Below are positions 1 to 8,824 of a stretch of 64,000 bases of DNA, piece by piece. The notes below the pieces were generated by a model that saw only the letters and a program-made list of their open reading frames with translations, had not been told where the DNA came from and did no database searches. The DNA comes from CAVZVW01 sp963778845 (lineage in GTDB: Bacteria > Actinomycetota > Actinomycetes > Actinomycetales > Kineosporiaceae). The position numbers and the translations under genes were made by a program. The stretch lies in contig CAVZVW010000001.1 in the NCBI GenBank assembly GCA_963778845.1, positions 682,001 to 746,000 on the forward strand, read 5' to 3'. Within the stretch, counting starts at the first letter, position 1. Each line of letters opens with the position of its first letter.

Positions 1-608
1 TAGATGATCTCCATGAAGTCCAGCCCCGTCCCCGTGTTCGTCGCCAGCTGCTCCCAGACCACCCCGCTGTCCATCTCCAGGCGCACCCGCCCACCCGGGC
101 GGGTGACCGAGAGGCGGGCCAGGACACGCTCCCGGGGCCAGGCGTCGGCCGGCGAGCCGAGCTCCGACCGGCTGATGGGGCTGGAGGCCGACGACTCCAC
201 GCCCTGCCCGACGCCCTGCCCGCGTGCGTCGGAGGCTCGAGCGCCGGCGACGGGGGTGGTCGCGGACGAGCCGCGCGCCCGGCTGCCCCGCACCTCCGCG
301 GCGAACAGCTCGTCGATCGAGACGCCGAGCAGCTGGGAGATCGAGTACAGCGTGGCGACGGAGGGTTGGGACTTCCCGTTCTCCATCTGGGACACGAACG
401 ACGGCGACACGCCCAGCTGTCGCGCCACCTCGCGCAGCGACATCCCGGACAGCTGCCGGACGTGCTTCAGGCGGGCACCCAAACTGGTTACCGGCGCAGC
501 CGCTGCGGCGCGATCCTCGGACACCACGCCCCCTCGCGGGGCGGCGAGCCCCGTGAGCGGAACTGTACCGGGAGGCTCGGCGCGCGCCGGACCGACGTCT
601 CCTGCCAT
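1..608 (-). CDS. XRE-family HTH regulator with C-terminal cupin domain (partial, 3' end off window)
   Basis: Read on the minus strand from an ATG at 608, this gives 202 codons before the left edge. Residues about 43-97 form an XRE helix-turn-helix (LREVARQLGVSPSFVSQME, then a GKSQPSVATLYSI segment). A Ser/Gly-rich linker follows, and from about residue 165 a cupin-like stretch begins (RPGGRVRLEMDSGVVWEQL, ending DFMEII at the edge). XRE-cupin proteins usually sense a small ligand in the cupin and regulate nearby catabolic genes. The start overlaps the stop of the upstream SDR gene (TGATG), so translation is probably coupled and the pair is one operon. The cupin is incomplete here, so its ligand class cannot be judged. 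Confidence 0.85.
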   Translation of the reverse strand, partial: MAGDVGPARAEPPGTVPLTGLAAPRGGVVSEDRAAAAAPVTSLGARLKHVRQLSGMSLREVARQLGVSPSFVSQMENGKSQPSVATLYSISQLLGVSIDELFAAEVRGSRARGSSATTPVAGARASDARGQGVGQGVESSASSPISRSELGSPADAWPRERVLARLSVTRPGGRVRLEMDSGVVWEQLATNTGTGLDFMEII

Positions 609-1390
609 CAGACCAGAACCATCCCGCCATCGGCCATGATGACCTGGCCGGTGAGGTAGTCGGAGTCTGCCGAGGCCAGGAACATGGCCGTGCCGACCAG
701 GTCCTCCGGTGTGGCCGGCCGACCGCGCAAGATGCCCGACGAGAAGTCCGCCATCGCCTGACCCGGCGACTGCGAGTCGCCGATCTCGAGCAGGTCGGCG
801 TCGAGCTGGGTCCACAGCGGGGTGTCGACCACCCCGGGTGCAAAGGCGTTGCAGGTGATGTTGTGCTCCGCGAGCGCCCTGGCTCCCGCCTGGGTGAGTG
901 CGTTGACGGCGAACTTGCTCGCACAGTACGGCGCGAAGCTCGCGTACCCCTGACGGCCGGCGATGGAGGACGTGTTGATGATCTTGCCTGATCGGCGCGG
1001 GATCATCCGCTTGGCACCCTCCTGGATCCCGATCAGGGTACCCAACGCGTTCACGTCCATGATCGAGTGCCAGTTCTCCTCGGTCACGTCGAGCAGGTGC
1101 ATCGGTCGGTTGAAGCCCGCGTTGTTGAACAGCACGTCCAGGGGGGCCCGCCCGACGAACGCGTCGAGGGCGCGAGCCACCTGGTCTCGCTTGCTGACGT
1201 CTGCCTGCAGCGCGACCGCGCTGCCCGACTCCGCTGTGATCTGCGACCGCACGCGGTCAGCGGCGTCAAGGTCGAGATCGAGAACGCCGACGACGGCACC
1301 CTCGCGTGCCATGCCCAGCGCGAAGGCACGTCCCATGCCGCTGCCCGCGCCCGTGATGACGATGCCCTTACCCTCAACTCGTCCCGCCAT
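608..1390 (-). CDS. Short-chain dehydrogenase/reductase (SDR), butanediol dehydrogenase-like
   Basis: 260 aa cytosolic NAD(P)-dependent oxidoreductase. The Rossmann motif TGAGSGMG is at residues 13-20, NNAG lies mid-protein, and the catalytic YCASK has Tyr155 and Lys159, preceded by an SSIAG serine. The C-terminal half (PGVVDTPLW, GRPATPEDL, YLTGQ) resembles acetoin reductase/meso-butanediol dehydrogenase-type SDRs, but the substrate is inferred only from family resemblance. The ATG at 1390 is chosen because GGAGGT lies about 6 nt upstream and the Rossmann fold starts 10 residues later; a longer reading to 1507 would add non-homologous residues. It is co-transcribed with, and overlaps by one base, the XRE-cupin gene, which probably regulates it. 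Confidence 0.85.
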   Translation of the reverse strand: MAGRVEGKGIVITGAGSGMGRAFALGMAREGAVVGVLDLDLDAADRVRSQITAESGSAVALQADVSKRDQVARALDAFVGRAPLDVLFNNAGFNRPMHLLDVTEENWHSIMDVNALGTLIGIQEGAKRMIPRRSGKIINTSSIAGRQGYASFAPYCASKFAVNALTQAGARALAEHNITCNAFAPGVVDTPLWTQLDADLLEIGDSQSPGQAMADFSSGILRGRPATPEDLVGTAMFLASADSDYLTGQVIMADGGMVLV

Positions 1391-1550
1391 GTGCCGACCT
1401 CCAAGAACCCGTGACCGCCCGAATCGCCCGACCGTCGTGCGGCAGACGGTAATCACTACTTGACGGAGTGTCCAGCAACAGGCAACATCACGGCGTCCGG
1501 CAACCATCGCCCGGGCCGCTGCCGGGCGCTACCACCCCAGGGAGTCCCGC

Positions 1551-2621
1551 ATGGATCGGACCGCACTCGTCGTCGGCGTGACCGGAATCGCGGGATACAA
1601 CACCGCCCAGGCCCTGCTCGCGGCCGGGTGGCGGGTGGTCGGGCTGTCACGGTCGCGCCGCTACGAGATCCCCGGGGTCGAGCACGTCTACGGCGACGTC
1701 CTGGACCCCGGCTCCATCGAGGCATGCATGTCGGGCAAGGGCGTGACCCACCTGTTCTTCACGACGTGGTCACGTCAGGACACCGAGGCGGACAACTGTC
1801 GGGTCAACGGCGCGATGCTCGCCAACACCCTGGAAGCGGCCGACCGCACCACGAAGCTCGAGCACGCCGTCCTCGTCACCGGTCTCAAGCACTATCTCGG
1901 CCCCTTCGAGGCCTATGCCGCAGCACCGGCGGAGACCCCCTTCCGGGAGTCCCAGGACCGCCTGCCCTTCCAGAACTTCTACTACGACCAGGAGGACATC
2001 CTGTTCGCGGCGGCGGCCGAGCACGGCTTCACCTGGTCGGTCCACCGACCCCATACGATGATCGGCTACGCGCTGGGCAACGTCATGAACATGGGCGTGA
2101 CCCTGGCGATCTACGGGAGCATCTGCCGGGCCACGGGCGAGCCGTTCGTCTTCCCCGGGAGTCCCCAGCAGTACGGCGGAGTCACCGACATCACCGACGC
2201 CCGCCTCCTCGGACGGCACGTCGCCTGGTCGGCGACCGAGCCGGCCGCGCGCGACCAGGCGTTCAACACCGTCAACGGCGACGTCTTCCGCTGGCGCCAG
2301 ATGTGGGCACGCGTGGCCGAGGGTCTGGGCGTCGACCCTGCGGAGTACCCCGGACATCCGAACCCGTTGCAGAACCGCATGGACCACGCCGACGACGTCT
2401 GGGCCAGGTTGGTCAGCGAGCACGGGCTCACCGACTACCGGGCGACCCAGCTGGCGTCGTGGTGGCACACCGATGCCGACCTGGGGCGGGAGGTCGAGAC
2501 CTTCGCCGACATGTCCAAGAGCCGATCCCTCGGGTTCGTCGACTTCCAGAGCTCTGCCAGGTCGTTCCTCGACCTCTTCGACACCCTGCGCGCCCAGAAG
2601 ATCATCCCCCCGCTCGCCTGA
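1551..2621 (+). CDS. PRISE-type SDR (progesterone 5-beta-reductase/iridoid synthase-like enone reductase)
   Basis: 356 aa. The NADPH-binding motif VVGVTGIAGYNTAQ is near residue 7. The PRISE signatures follow: FFTTWSRQDTEADNCRVNG, then TGLKHYLGPF (about residues 108-118), NFYYDQEDIL with the catalytic-type Tyr, and WSVHRPHTMIGYA. Members of this family reduce the double bond of enones; the bacterial substrates are mostly unknown. The start is preceded by GGGAG. It is transcribed divergently from the SDR/XRE-cupin operon across a 160-bp intergenic region, so the XRE-cupin protein could control both sides (inference). No neighbour fixes the pathway. Confidence 0.85.
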   Translation: MDRTALVVGVTGIAGYNTAQALLAAGWRVVGLSRSRRYEIPGVEHVYGDVLDPGSIEACMSGKGVTHLFFTTWSRQDTEADNCRVNGAMLANTLEAADRTTKLEHAVLVTGLKHYLGPFEAYAAAPAETPFRESQDRLPFQNFYYDQEDILFAAAAEHGFTWSVHRPHTMIGYALGNVMNMGVTLAIYGSICRATGEPFVFPGSPQQYGGVTDITDARLLGRHVAWSATEPAARDQAFNTVNGDVFRWRQMWARVAEGLGVDPAEYPGHPNPLQNRMDHADDVWARLVSEHGLTDYRATQLASWWHTDADLGREVETFADMSKSRSLGFVDFQSSARSFLDLFDTLRAQKIIPPLA

Positions 2622-2733
2622 CCCGGGCGAGGCTGTCGGCTGCCGTGACCCGCCCCACCAGATGCGCGGGGCGACCGACCGTCTCGCGGAGGCCTCCCAC
2701 CGTGGGGCTCCTACCCTCGATGCATGGTGCCCA

Positions 2734-4188
2734 GTGAGCGATGACGGCCGGCGCCCCGTCGATGACGGCGGGCCGATCCTCGAGGGCGGCTTCGTTGGCG
2801 CATCCTCAGCAGCCCATGACGGCGAGGCAGCGCGCGGCGTCCCGCAGGAGGTCATCGGCTCCCCGGCGTCGACGAGCCGGCTCGACGGCCGTCGCCGTCT
2901 CCTGGGCAGGGCGGGGGCGGCGGCGCTCCTGCTGGCCGCGTTGGTGGCCGGCGTCGTCGCCGTGGGGCCGCACCCTCGAGTCCCCTTGTCCGAGAAGCCG
3001 TTCGTCGGCCTGTCGATCAAGACTGTTCCACCCCCGACCCTCGCATCCGGCGCCCCGATGGTCGTCGCCACCTACCGCGTGGTGCCTGCGCAACCGCCGG
3101 CCGCTTATGCGGTCGACGCCGTGGTGGGGCCGTTCATCGGCTCATCGGCTCCCCTCGCAGCACCGGCCGCCGCGACGGCCACCGACCTGGTCTCGGTCGG
3201 CGTGACCCCGGACTGCAGCGACCCGTCGAGCCTGGACGCCGTCGGCTCGCCGTACTACCTGCGCGTCATACGGACCGAGGCCGACGGGCACCAGACCACC
3301 GGGCTGGTCCCCGCGGCGTCAGCGGGCGGCGACTGGGCCGCCGTGATCCGCCGGTACTGCTGGGCGAGGGAGTCGTCCCGAAGCCTCACGATCGAGCATG
3401 TCGACGCGCGGGTCCAGCCTCACGGACACCAGGTCCTGCTCAGCGTGGTGACGCGAAACGGCCTCGCCCAGGACGTCCGACTCCAGGTGGTCGACATCGC
3501 CGACGTGGCCACTCTCGACGCCGCCGACTCCGGCCTGCTGCGGCCGGGCGCGATGCGCGCCTTTCGGGTCCGGCTCGTCGTTGCGGACTGCCTGACCCCC
3601 TTCCTGGCCCTGCCGACGCTCGGGGATGGGACGGGAGGGGACGGGACGGGAGGCACCCGGAAGGGCGGCGGGCTGGCACTGTCGTGGTCGGTCGGCCCGG
3701 GGACGGGTGACCCCCAGGCCACCGCACTCACGGCACTCTCCCCGGACCAGGTCGCGCGGATCCGGCGGGCCGTGCGCAGCCTGTGCTCACCACCCGCCAC
3801 CTCGATCCACGTCGTGTCGGCACGCAACGCGCCCACCGACCCTGGCGTCGTCCGGAGCGCGGGGGTGTCGCTGACGGTCCGCCTCTCGGTGGCCTCCGGC
3901 GCCACGAGGATGGCCGTCGGGGACGACCAGTCCCACCTCACGGCCGACGCCCGTGTCGCGTTCAGCGAAGCGGATCTCCGCCCTCGCAACGGTCGCGCCG
4001 AGGCGATCGTGATCTGGCACACCCGATGTACGCCCGAGGGCGAGGCACCACCTCTGCTCCCCGTTCGACTCCGCGTCGCCGGCCGCTGGGTGGGCTACTC
4101 GCTCGAGCTCGCCGACCCGCTCCTCGCGCGTGCCCTCACCTCCGCGTGCGCAAGCACGAATCTCGCACCGATCGGCGCAGCAGGATGA
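2734..4188 (+). CDS. Membrane-anchored hypothetical protein
   Basis: About 484 aa, not recognised. A polar N-terminus of about 57 residues precedes one hydrophobic segment (residues about 58-80, GAAALLLAALVAGVVAVG), and the remainder reads as an extracytoplasmic region rich in Val, Ala and Asp with a few scattered Cys. The topology suggests a type II membrane protein. The GTG at 2734 is chosen because reading further upstream runs into the preceding SDR gene. A TACCCT hexamer at 2712-2717 lies 16 bp ahead, so the mRNA may have little or no leader. No catalytic motif was recognised. It could be a cell-wall-associated protein; the function is unknown. Confidence 0.6.
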   Translation: MSDDGRRPVDDGGPILEGGFVGASSAAHDGEAARGVPQEVIGSPASTSRLDGRRRLLGRAGAAALLLAALVAGVVAVGPHPRVPLSEKPFVGLSIKTVPPPTLASGAPMVVATYRVVPAQPPAAYAVDAVVGPFIGSSAPLAAPAAATATDLVSVGVTPDCSDPSSLDAVGSPYYLRVIRTEADGHQTTGLVPAASAGGDWAAVIRRYCWARESSRSLTIEHVDARVQPHGHQVLLSVVTRNGLAQDVRLQVVDIADVATLDAADSGLLRPGAMRAFRVRLVVADCLTPFLALPTLGDGTGGDGTGGTRKGGGLALSWSVGPGTGDPQATALTALSPDQVARIRRAVRSLCSPPATSIHVVSARNAPTDPGVVRSAGVSLTVRLSVASGATRMAVGDDQSHLTADARVAFSEADLRPRNGRAEAIVIWHTRCTPEGEAPPLLPVRLRVAGRWVGYSLELADPLLARALTSACASTNLAPIGAAG

Positions 4189-4299
4189 GACGTCGTCGAA
4201 CCCATCACGATGTCCTGCCGCGCGCATCCGGGGGGGATCGCCGAAGGCCTCGCTAGGCTGCCGACCGTCTGGAACACCCGTCGGACGGGAGGCTTGTCG

Positions 4300-5001
4300 A
4301 TGAGCAGGTCGCACGCCGAGCAGTGGACGGTCGGTGAGCGGGAGCGCCCCGACCCCGCGGTGGTGGCCGGGTTCGCGCGGCTGGCCACCACCCAGATCGC
4401 CGACGCTGGGGGTCCGGTTGGGGTGGTCGGCCCGGGGATCGGCTGGGTCGCCGGCGGGCGCGAGCTCTGCGGTGTGGCAGCGACGCTGTGGACCAAGCCG
4501 GGCGACATCTTGTTCATCCTCAAGGCCCCGGACATGGTCGAGCCGGGTGACGTGCTGGTGATCGACGGTGGCGGGCGGTTGGACGCCGCGGTGATCGGGG
4601 ACATCGTCGGCGGCGCGATCCAGCGAAACGGCGCGGTCGGGCTGGTGGTCGACGGGGCCGTCCGCGACATCGACGGGCTGGACGAGCTGGCGCTTCCCAC
4701 TTTCGCCCGCGGCACGCACCCCGCCACGGGGTCGGCCGACGGGCCCGGTGCCTTCAACGTGACGGTCCAGTGCGGCGGGGTGGTCGTCGAGCCCGGCGAC
4801 ATCGTCCGCGGGGACCGCAGCGGGCTGGTCGTGATCCCGGGGGTGCACGCCGCGGAGGTGCTGCGACTCAGCGAGGTTGTCGCGGCCCGGGAGGCCCAGT
4901 GGGTCGCAGCGCTGGCCGCCGGCGGGTCACTGGCCGAGACCCTCGGGGTCGAGGCGCGGATCGCGGCCACCCGACCGGCGGACCCCGAGCCGGCACCCTG
5001 A
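4300..5001 (+). CDS. RraA-like / 4-hydroxy-4-methyl-2-oxoglutarate aldolase family protein
   Basis: 233 aa. The RraA/HMG-aldolase signature is clear: GDIVGGAIQRNGAVGLVVDG followed by AVRD (residues about 100-123), where the Arg-Asp pair and the upstream Gly-Asp bind metal and pyruvyl substrate in characterised aldolases. It is also annotated in databases as a demethylmenaquinone methyltransferase-like protein, a historical misnomer. The ATG at 4300 is supported by GGGAGG about 8 nt upstream; an in-frame ATG at 4210 lacks such a site. It is followed 27 nt later by a PLP aminotransferase in the same direction. A lyase plus an aminotransferase fits catabolism of a hydroxy- or amino-dicarboxylate (inference). 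Confidence 0.8.
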   Translation: MSRSHAEQWTVGERERPDPAVVAGFARLATTQIADAGGPVGVVGPGIGWVAGGRELCGVAATLWTKPGDILFILKAPDMVEPGDVLVIDGGGRLDAAVIGDIVGGAIQRNGAVGLVVDGAVRDIDGLDELALPTFARGTHPATGSADGPGAFNVTVQCGGVVVEPGDIVRGDRSGLVVIPGVHAAEVLRLSEVVAAREAQWVAALAAGGSLAETLGVEARIAATRPADPEPAP

Positions 5002-5017
5002 CCTGGCACCCTGACCT
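4992..5017 (+). repeat. Tandem 13-bp duplication over stop codon and ribosome-binding region
   Basis: Two perfect head-to-tail copies of GGCACCCTGACCT. The first copy contains the TGA stop of the RraA-like gene, and the second abuts the GGAGG site of the aminotransferase gene. It looks like a replication-slippage duplication that lengthened the intercistronic gap from 14 to 27 nt. Confidence 0.85.
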
Positions 5018-5028
5018 GGAGGTTTGCG

Positions 5029-6219
5029 ATGAGCGTGCCGCTGGCCGACCGGATGGCCGGGGTGAAGCCGTCGGCGATCCGTGAGCTGCTCCGCCTCGGG
5101 GACGACCCGGCGATCATCTCCTTCGGCGGCGGCTACCCCGACCCCGCGCTGTTCCCGATGGACGACCTCGCGGCCGTGTTCGCCGACCTGCTGACCCCGC
5201 AGCACGCCGGTGCGCTGCAGTACACCGCATCCATCGGCCTGCCGCGGCTGCGCGAGCAGATCGCAGCCCGGCTGACTCGCGACGCGATGCCGTGCGGCGC
5301 CGACGACCTGCTGGTGCTGCAGGGCGGGCAGCAGGGGCTGGACCTGGTCGCCAAGCTGCTGCTGAACCCCGGCGACCTGGTGGTGGTGGAGAACCCGACC
5401 TTCCTCGGCGCGCTGATCGCGTTCAACCCGTGCCAGCCGCGCTACCTCACGGTGCCCGTCGACGACGACGGGATGGACACCGATGCGCTGGAGGCACTGC
5501 TCACCGCCAACCCCGCGGTCAAGCTCGTCTACACCATTCCCGACTTCCAGAACCCGACAGGGGTCACCCTGTCCCTGCCACGCCGCCACCACCTGGTCGA
5601 GCTGGCTGGGCGGTTCGACGTCGTCATCCTCGAGGACACCCCCTACCGCGCGCTGCGTTACGAGGGCGACCACCTGCCCACCCTGAAGAGCCTCGACCCC
5701 GACGGTCGCGTCATCCACCTCGGCAGCTTCTCGAAGATCCTCGCGCCAGGGATGCGGCTCGGCTGGGTGCTGGCCGCCCCGCGCCTGCTCTCGGGACTGG
5801 CGCTGCTCAAGCTGGCCGCGGACACCCAGTGCAGCACGCTGAACATGGCGGCGACCTCTGCCTACCTCGACCGGTTCGACCTCGACGCGCACATCGACGT
5901 CCTGCGCGACTCCTACCGGCGCAAGCGCGACCTGGCCCTGGCCACCATCGACCGGTGCTTCCCGACCACGGTCCGGCACACCCGCGCCCAGGGCGGCCTC
6001 TTCACCTGGGTGACCCTCCCGGACGGCTTCGACGCAGCGGCCTTCATGCGCGACCGCGCACTGCCGCAGGCGAAGGTCGCCTATGTGCCGGGCGGCACCT
6101 TCTTCGCCGTCCACGAGCAGCCCCACCACGCCCGGATCAGCTTCTCCGCGCTCCCCCACGCCGACCTCCGGCTCGGCCTCGAACGCCTCGGCGCGCTGCT
6201 GCACGACGAGCTCGCCTGA
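5029..6219 (+). CDS. PLP-dependent aminotransferase, class I/II (LysN/2-aminoadipate aminotransferase-like)
   Basis: 396 aa, full length for fold-type I aminotransferases. Visible motifs: ISFGGGYPDPALFP near the N-terminus, the cofactor phosphate-binding region LVLQGGQQGLDL, the IPDFQNPTGV substrate/cofactor motif, and SFSK with the Schiff-base lysine at about residue 236, followed by the GMRLGW motif typical of the MocR/LysN subgroup. No DNA-binding domain is present, so it is an enzyme rather than a MocR regulator. The ATG at 5029 has TGGAGG 6 nt upstream. It forms a probable two-gene operon with the preceding RraA-like aldolase. Amino donor and acceptor cannot be read from sequence. Confidence 0.85.
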   Translation: MSVPLADRMAGVKPSAIRELLRLGDDPAIISFGGGYPDPALFPMDDLAAVFADLLTPQHAGALQYTASIGLPRLREQIAARLTRDAMPCGADDLLVLQGGQQGLDLVAKLLLNPGDLVVVENPTFLGALIAFNPCQPRYLTVPVDDDGMDTDALEALLTANPAVKLVYTIPDFQNPTGVTLSLPRRHHLVELAGRFDVVILEDTPYRALRYEGDHLPTLKSLDPDGRVIHLGSFSKILAPGMRLGWVLAAPRLLSGLALLKLAADTQCSTLNMAATSAYLDRFDLDAHIDVLRDSYRRKRDLALATIDRCFPTTVRHTRAQGGLFTWVTLPDGFDAAAFMRDRALPQAKVAYVPGGTFFAVHEQPHHARISFSALPHADLRLGLERLGALLHDELA

Positions 6220-6302
6220 CCGCTCCGCACGGTTCGCCTGGTCGGCCTCGCAACGTCCCAAGCCAGCACGCTGCGCCTTTCGCCCATCGTGGCGGAGGCC
6301 GT

Positions 6303-7058
6303 TCAGGCGAGATCGGCGATGGGTGTCAGCAGGCAGCGGCTGGCCATCCCCACGCTGCCGGACAGGGTCGCGAGGAAGTCTGACTGGAGCAGCTCGACCC
6401 CGTGAAGGTGCCAGAGCACCTTGGCGTTGGTCCAGGCGGCGTCGCGGGCAGCGGTGATGCTCCACGAGTCCACGAGGTTGACCACGGGGACGGCATACCC
6501 CTTGTCGACCTCGAGTGCGATCCCTGACAGGAACGACTCGCGCACCTGCTGGTCCACCGAGCCGAGCAGGTCGTTGATCCTGCGGTAGTCGGCTGCGACC
6601 CCGGGACTGTCCGGGGTGAGGCCGAGCTGCCGGCAGGTGCGGACGACGGCGATCGGCAGGTCGTGGTTGATGTGGGCGTTCATGCCCGCGAGCGCGTACT
6701 GGACGGGCAGCCGTCCCGGCTCCGACCGGCATGCGAACAGCGGTGCCCACGCCCGGTCGGGGGCCTTCGCCGCGACCGCGTCGAGGTAGAGGCCGGCGAA
6801 GACGAGGTCGAGCCGGGTGACGAACGCTGGGACGGCGAAGAAGCCGCCGCCCACCTTCTCAGCGACCAGCCGGGTGACCTGCAGGTACATCCGGTTGAAC
6901 TCGGCGACCCCGTCGGTGGGCGGGAGCCCCTGGCCGATCGCGGTCATCTCTGCGATCACAGCGTCGATCGAGGCCGGCTGCCCCGGCGGCGGCGCCTGCC
7001 TACGCGGCTGGCCGAGACGAGCACGGACCGAGCCAAGCAGTTGTGACAACCCGCCCAT
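6303..7058 (-). CDS. DUF5995-like protein
   Basis: 251 aa soluble protein that looks like the DUF5995 family, with the conserved NAHINHDLP motif near residues 134-142, YLQVTRLVAE in the first half and a helical composition throughout. The function of the family is unknown; the His-Asn-His-Asp cluster suggests a metal or catalytic site (inference). The ATG at 7058 begins MGGLSQLLGSV. It is convergent with the aminotransferase (83-bp gap, no clear hairpin) and lies downstream of mftF on the same strand, separated from it by 136 bp with no obvious gene. Assignment rests on motif memory, so moderate confidence. Confidence 0.65.
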   Translation of the reverse strand: MGGLSQLLGSVRARLGQPRRQAPPPGQPASIDAVIAEMTAIGQGLPPTDGVAEFNRMYLQVTRLVAEKVGGGFFAVPAFVTRLDLVFAGLYLDAVAAKAPDRAWAPLFACRSEPGRLPVQYALAGMNAHINHDLPIAVVRTCRQLGLTPDSPGVAADYRRINDLLGSVDQQVRESFLSGIALEVDKGYAVPVVNLVDSWSITAARDAAWTNAKVLWHLHGVELLQSDFLATLSGSVGMASRCLLTPIADLA

Positions 7059-7194
7059 GGACGCCGACCGTAGCGTCCCGGCGTCAACGCGCGGCGTGGA
7101 ACCTGGGAATCCCGTCGATCGCCTCGCCTCGGGGGTCGACCGGCGCGTGCGACGACAGGAGCGGCGCGCGAACCGTCTGGTCCCGTGTCAGGTG

Positions 7195-8703
7195 TCAGTG
7201 GCTCAACGAGCCGGGCGGTGCGCCTGCCCGCCCGGGCCATCGGACCGACGGCAGCAGGGTGGAGGCCGTCCGCCTGCGCCCTGCACTGGTGATCACTCCT
7301 GTGCCATAGGCAGCGTCCTCCACCAGCCTCAGGCCGGCGTAGCGCAGGGGGTCCACCTCCGGCCGACCGCGCACCCACTCCAGGCCGACGGGCAGGAGCA
7401 TGGCCAGGCTGAGCGCCCTCGCCCAGCGCGAGCGGGGGGCGAGCAGCAGCGCGGCCCAGCCCACCGGCCACCACTCCCGGCGCAACGCGTGACCGATCGC
7501 TGCGGCGTCCGCCACGACGCCCTTGCCGACGACGACCGCAGCGATACGCGGGTCGACACCTGCGCGCCGCAGCCGCCAGGCCAGCGCAACGGTGGCCCCG
7601 CCGGCCGCAAGCGCGCCGACCACCGGCCGCCGAGCAGTGAGTGCCGCGAGCGCGGCCAGGTTCCACGCCGACACCCGTGCCGGGGCGAGGCGGCCAGGAT
7701 GACGCGCGTCGAGGTCCGCCGCCGACGTCCCGTACTCGAAGCGCCGCCTCGCCCAGGCGAACGGATGAAGCCGCATCTCGTGCCACACCTCGACCGACGG
7801 CTCGTACCGCACATGCCACCCGCCGTCCGCGAGCCGCCACACGAGGTCGACGTCCTCACCCAGCCGCAGGTCCTCGTCGAAGGGCTGGGCGCCCACCGCC
7901 TCCCGCCGCACGAGAAGCGCGGCCGACGGCAGGAAGCCCAGCGTCCCGCCCCGGCGCACGAGGGCGCTGTCAGCGCCCATGTCGAGGGCGGAACGGGCCG
8001 CCTCGTGACGGGCCAGCACACCGTCGCCGGCGGCCCGCGGCAGCACCCGGGGCGCCACCACGCCGACCCGTGCGTCGTCGAAGTGCGCGCGCAGACGCTG
8101 CGTCCATCCCGTGGAGGCGACGCAGTCGGCGTCGAGGAACGCCACGACAGGGGAGGTCGTGGCAGCCATGCCCGTGTTGCGCGCCGCAGCCGGTCCCCGG
8201 TTGAGGCTGTGCCGCACCAGCCGCGCACCGAAGCGGGACGCCACCTCGGCGACGTCGTCGTGGGGGGACGCGTCGTCGACGACGACGACCGGGCTCCCTA
8301 CCAGCGAGGCGAGGCAGCGTTCGAGCAGCTCTGGGCGGCCGTAGACGGGCACGACCACCTCGACGACGTCCCTCGGCTCGCCGGCCGCTCGGGCTCCGAC
8401 CGGTCTGGCTTCGACCAGGAGGCGGGGGTGTGCGAGCCCGCGTTCGACGAGGCGGTCGGCGGCGGCGCGGGCCAACGGGCTTTCCGGGACGACGCTGCCC
8501 GGCTTGGCGACGAGCAGCCGGTCGAGCAGCTCGGCCGATACCGGACCCAGCCGCACGACTCCCCACGGCGTCCCGCCGAGTGCCGTCCTGCGGTCGCGCC
8601 AGAGCCTGACCCGCCGGTCGGCAACCAGGGCCGTGCCCGCAGGGAGTCCGCCAGCAGCCGCCTGCACGCCGACCTCCCGCGCTGTGCCCAACGGTCGGGG
8701 CAT
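7195..8703 (-). CDS. mftF: Mycofactocin glycosyltransferase MftF
   Basis: About 502 aa GT2-family enzyme. Characterised mycobacterial MftF adds a beta-1,4-glucan chain to the mycofactocin aglycone. After about 100 N-terminal residues specific to MftF (LPAGTALVADRRVRL, GGTPWGVVRL) comes the GT-A domain: VVVPVYGRPELLERCLASL, VVVVDDASPHDD, RGPAAARN and the metal-binding FLDADC. A second acceptor region (LRLGEDVDLVWRL, EDV in place of ED) and a hydrophobic C-terminal part follow. The ATG at 8703 is chosen because family members begin shortly before the LPAG segment; ATGs at 8736 and 8754 are alternatives. It is divergent from mftA, so the shared intergenic palindrome probably controls both. Confidence 0.9.
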   Translation of the reverse strand: MPRPLGTAREVGVQAAAGGLPAGTALVADRRVRLWRDRRTALGGTPWGVVRLGPVSAELLDRLLVAKPGSVVPESPLARAAADRLVERGLAHPRLLVEARPVGARAAGEPRDVVEVVVPVYGRPELLERCLASLVGSPVVVVDDASPHDDVAEVASRFGARLVRHSLNRGPAAARNTGMAATTSPVVAFLDADCVASTGWTQRLRAHFDDARVGVVAPRVLPRAAGDGVLARHEAARSALDMGADSALVRRGGTLGFLPSAALLVRREAVGAQPFDEDLRLGEDVDLVWRLADGGWHVRYEPSVEVWHEMRLHPFAWARRRFEYGTSAADLDARHPGRLAPARVSAWNLAALAALTARRPVVGALAAGGATVALAWRLRRAGVDPRIAAVVVGKGVVADAAAIGHALRREWWPVGWAALLLAPRSRWARALSLAMLLPVGLEWVRGRPEVDPLRYAGLRLVEDAAYGTGVITSAGRRRTASTLLPSVRWPGRAGAPPGSLSH

Positions 8704-8772
8704 CCTCGCAGACTTCCCGGCTGCAGGGTGTTCCATTGTTGCACTCGATGCCATTATTCTCGCCACACCACC

Positions 8773-8798
8773 CGGGAAGTGGTCCACGTCACTTCCCG
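8773..8798. promoter_or_regulatory. Perfect 9-bp inverted repeat, candidate MftR operator
   Basis: CGGGAAGTG (8773-8781) and CACTTCCCG (8790-8798) are exact reverse complements with an 8-bp spacer. The element sits 69 bp upstream of the mftF start and 26 bp upstream of the mftA start, between divergent promoters. TetR-family regulators bind dyads of this size, and mftR lies two genes away, so MftR is the obvious candidate ligand-responsive repressor (inference). Confidence 0.7.
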
Positions 8799-8824
8799 CC
8801 GCGGACCATTCACCGGAGGACCCC

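Noticed and set aside
1770..3071. 433-codon minus-strand frame opposite the PRISE-type reductase
   Set aside because: Runs antisense to a clearly conserved reductase; no motifs.
4927..6750. 607-codon minus-strand frame opposite the aminotransferase
   Set aside because: Antisense to a well-conserved enzyme; no motifs and no good start.
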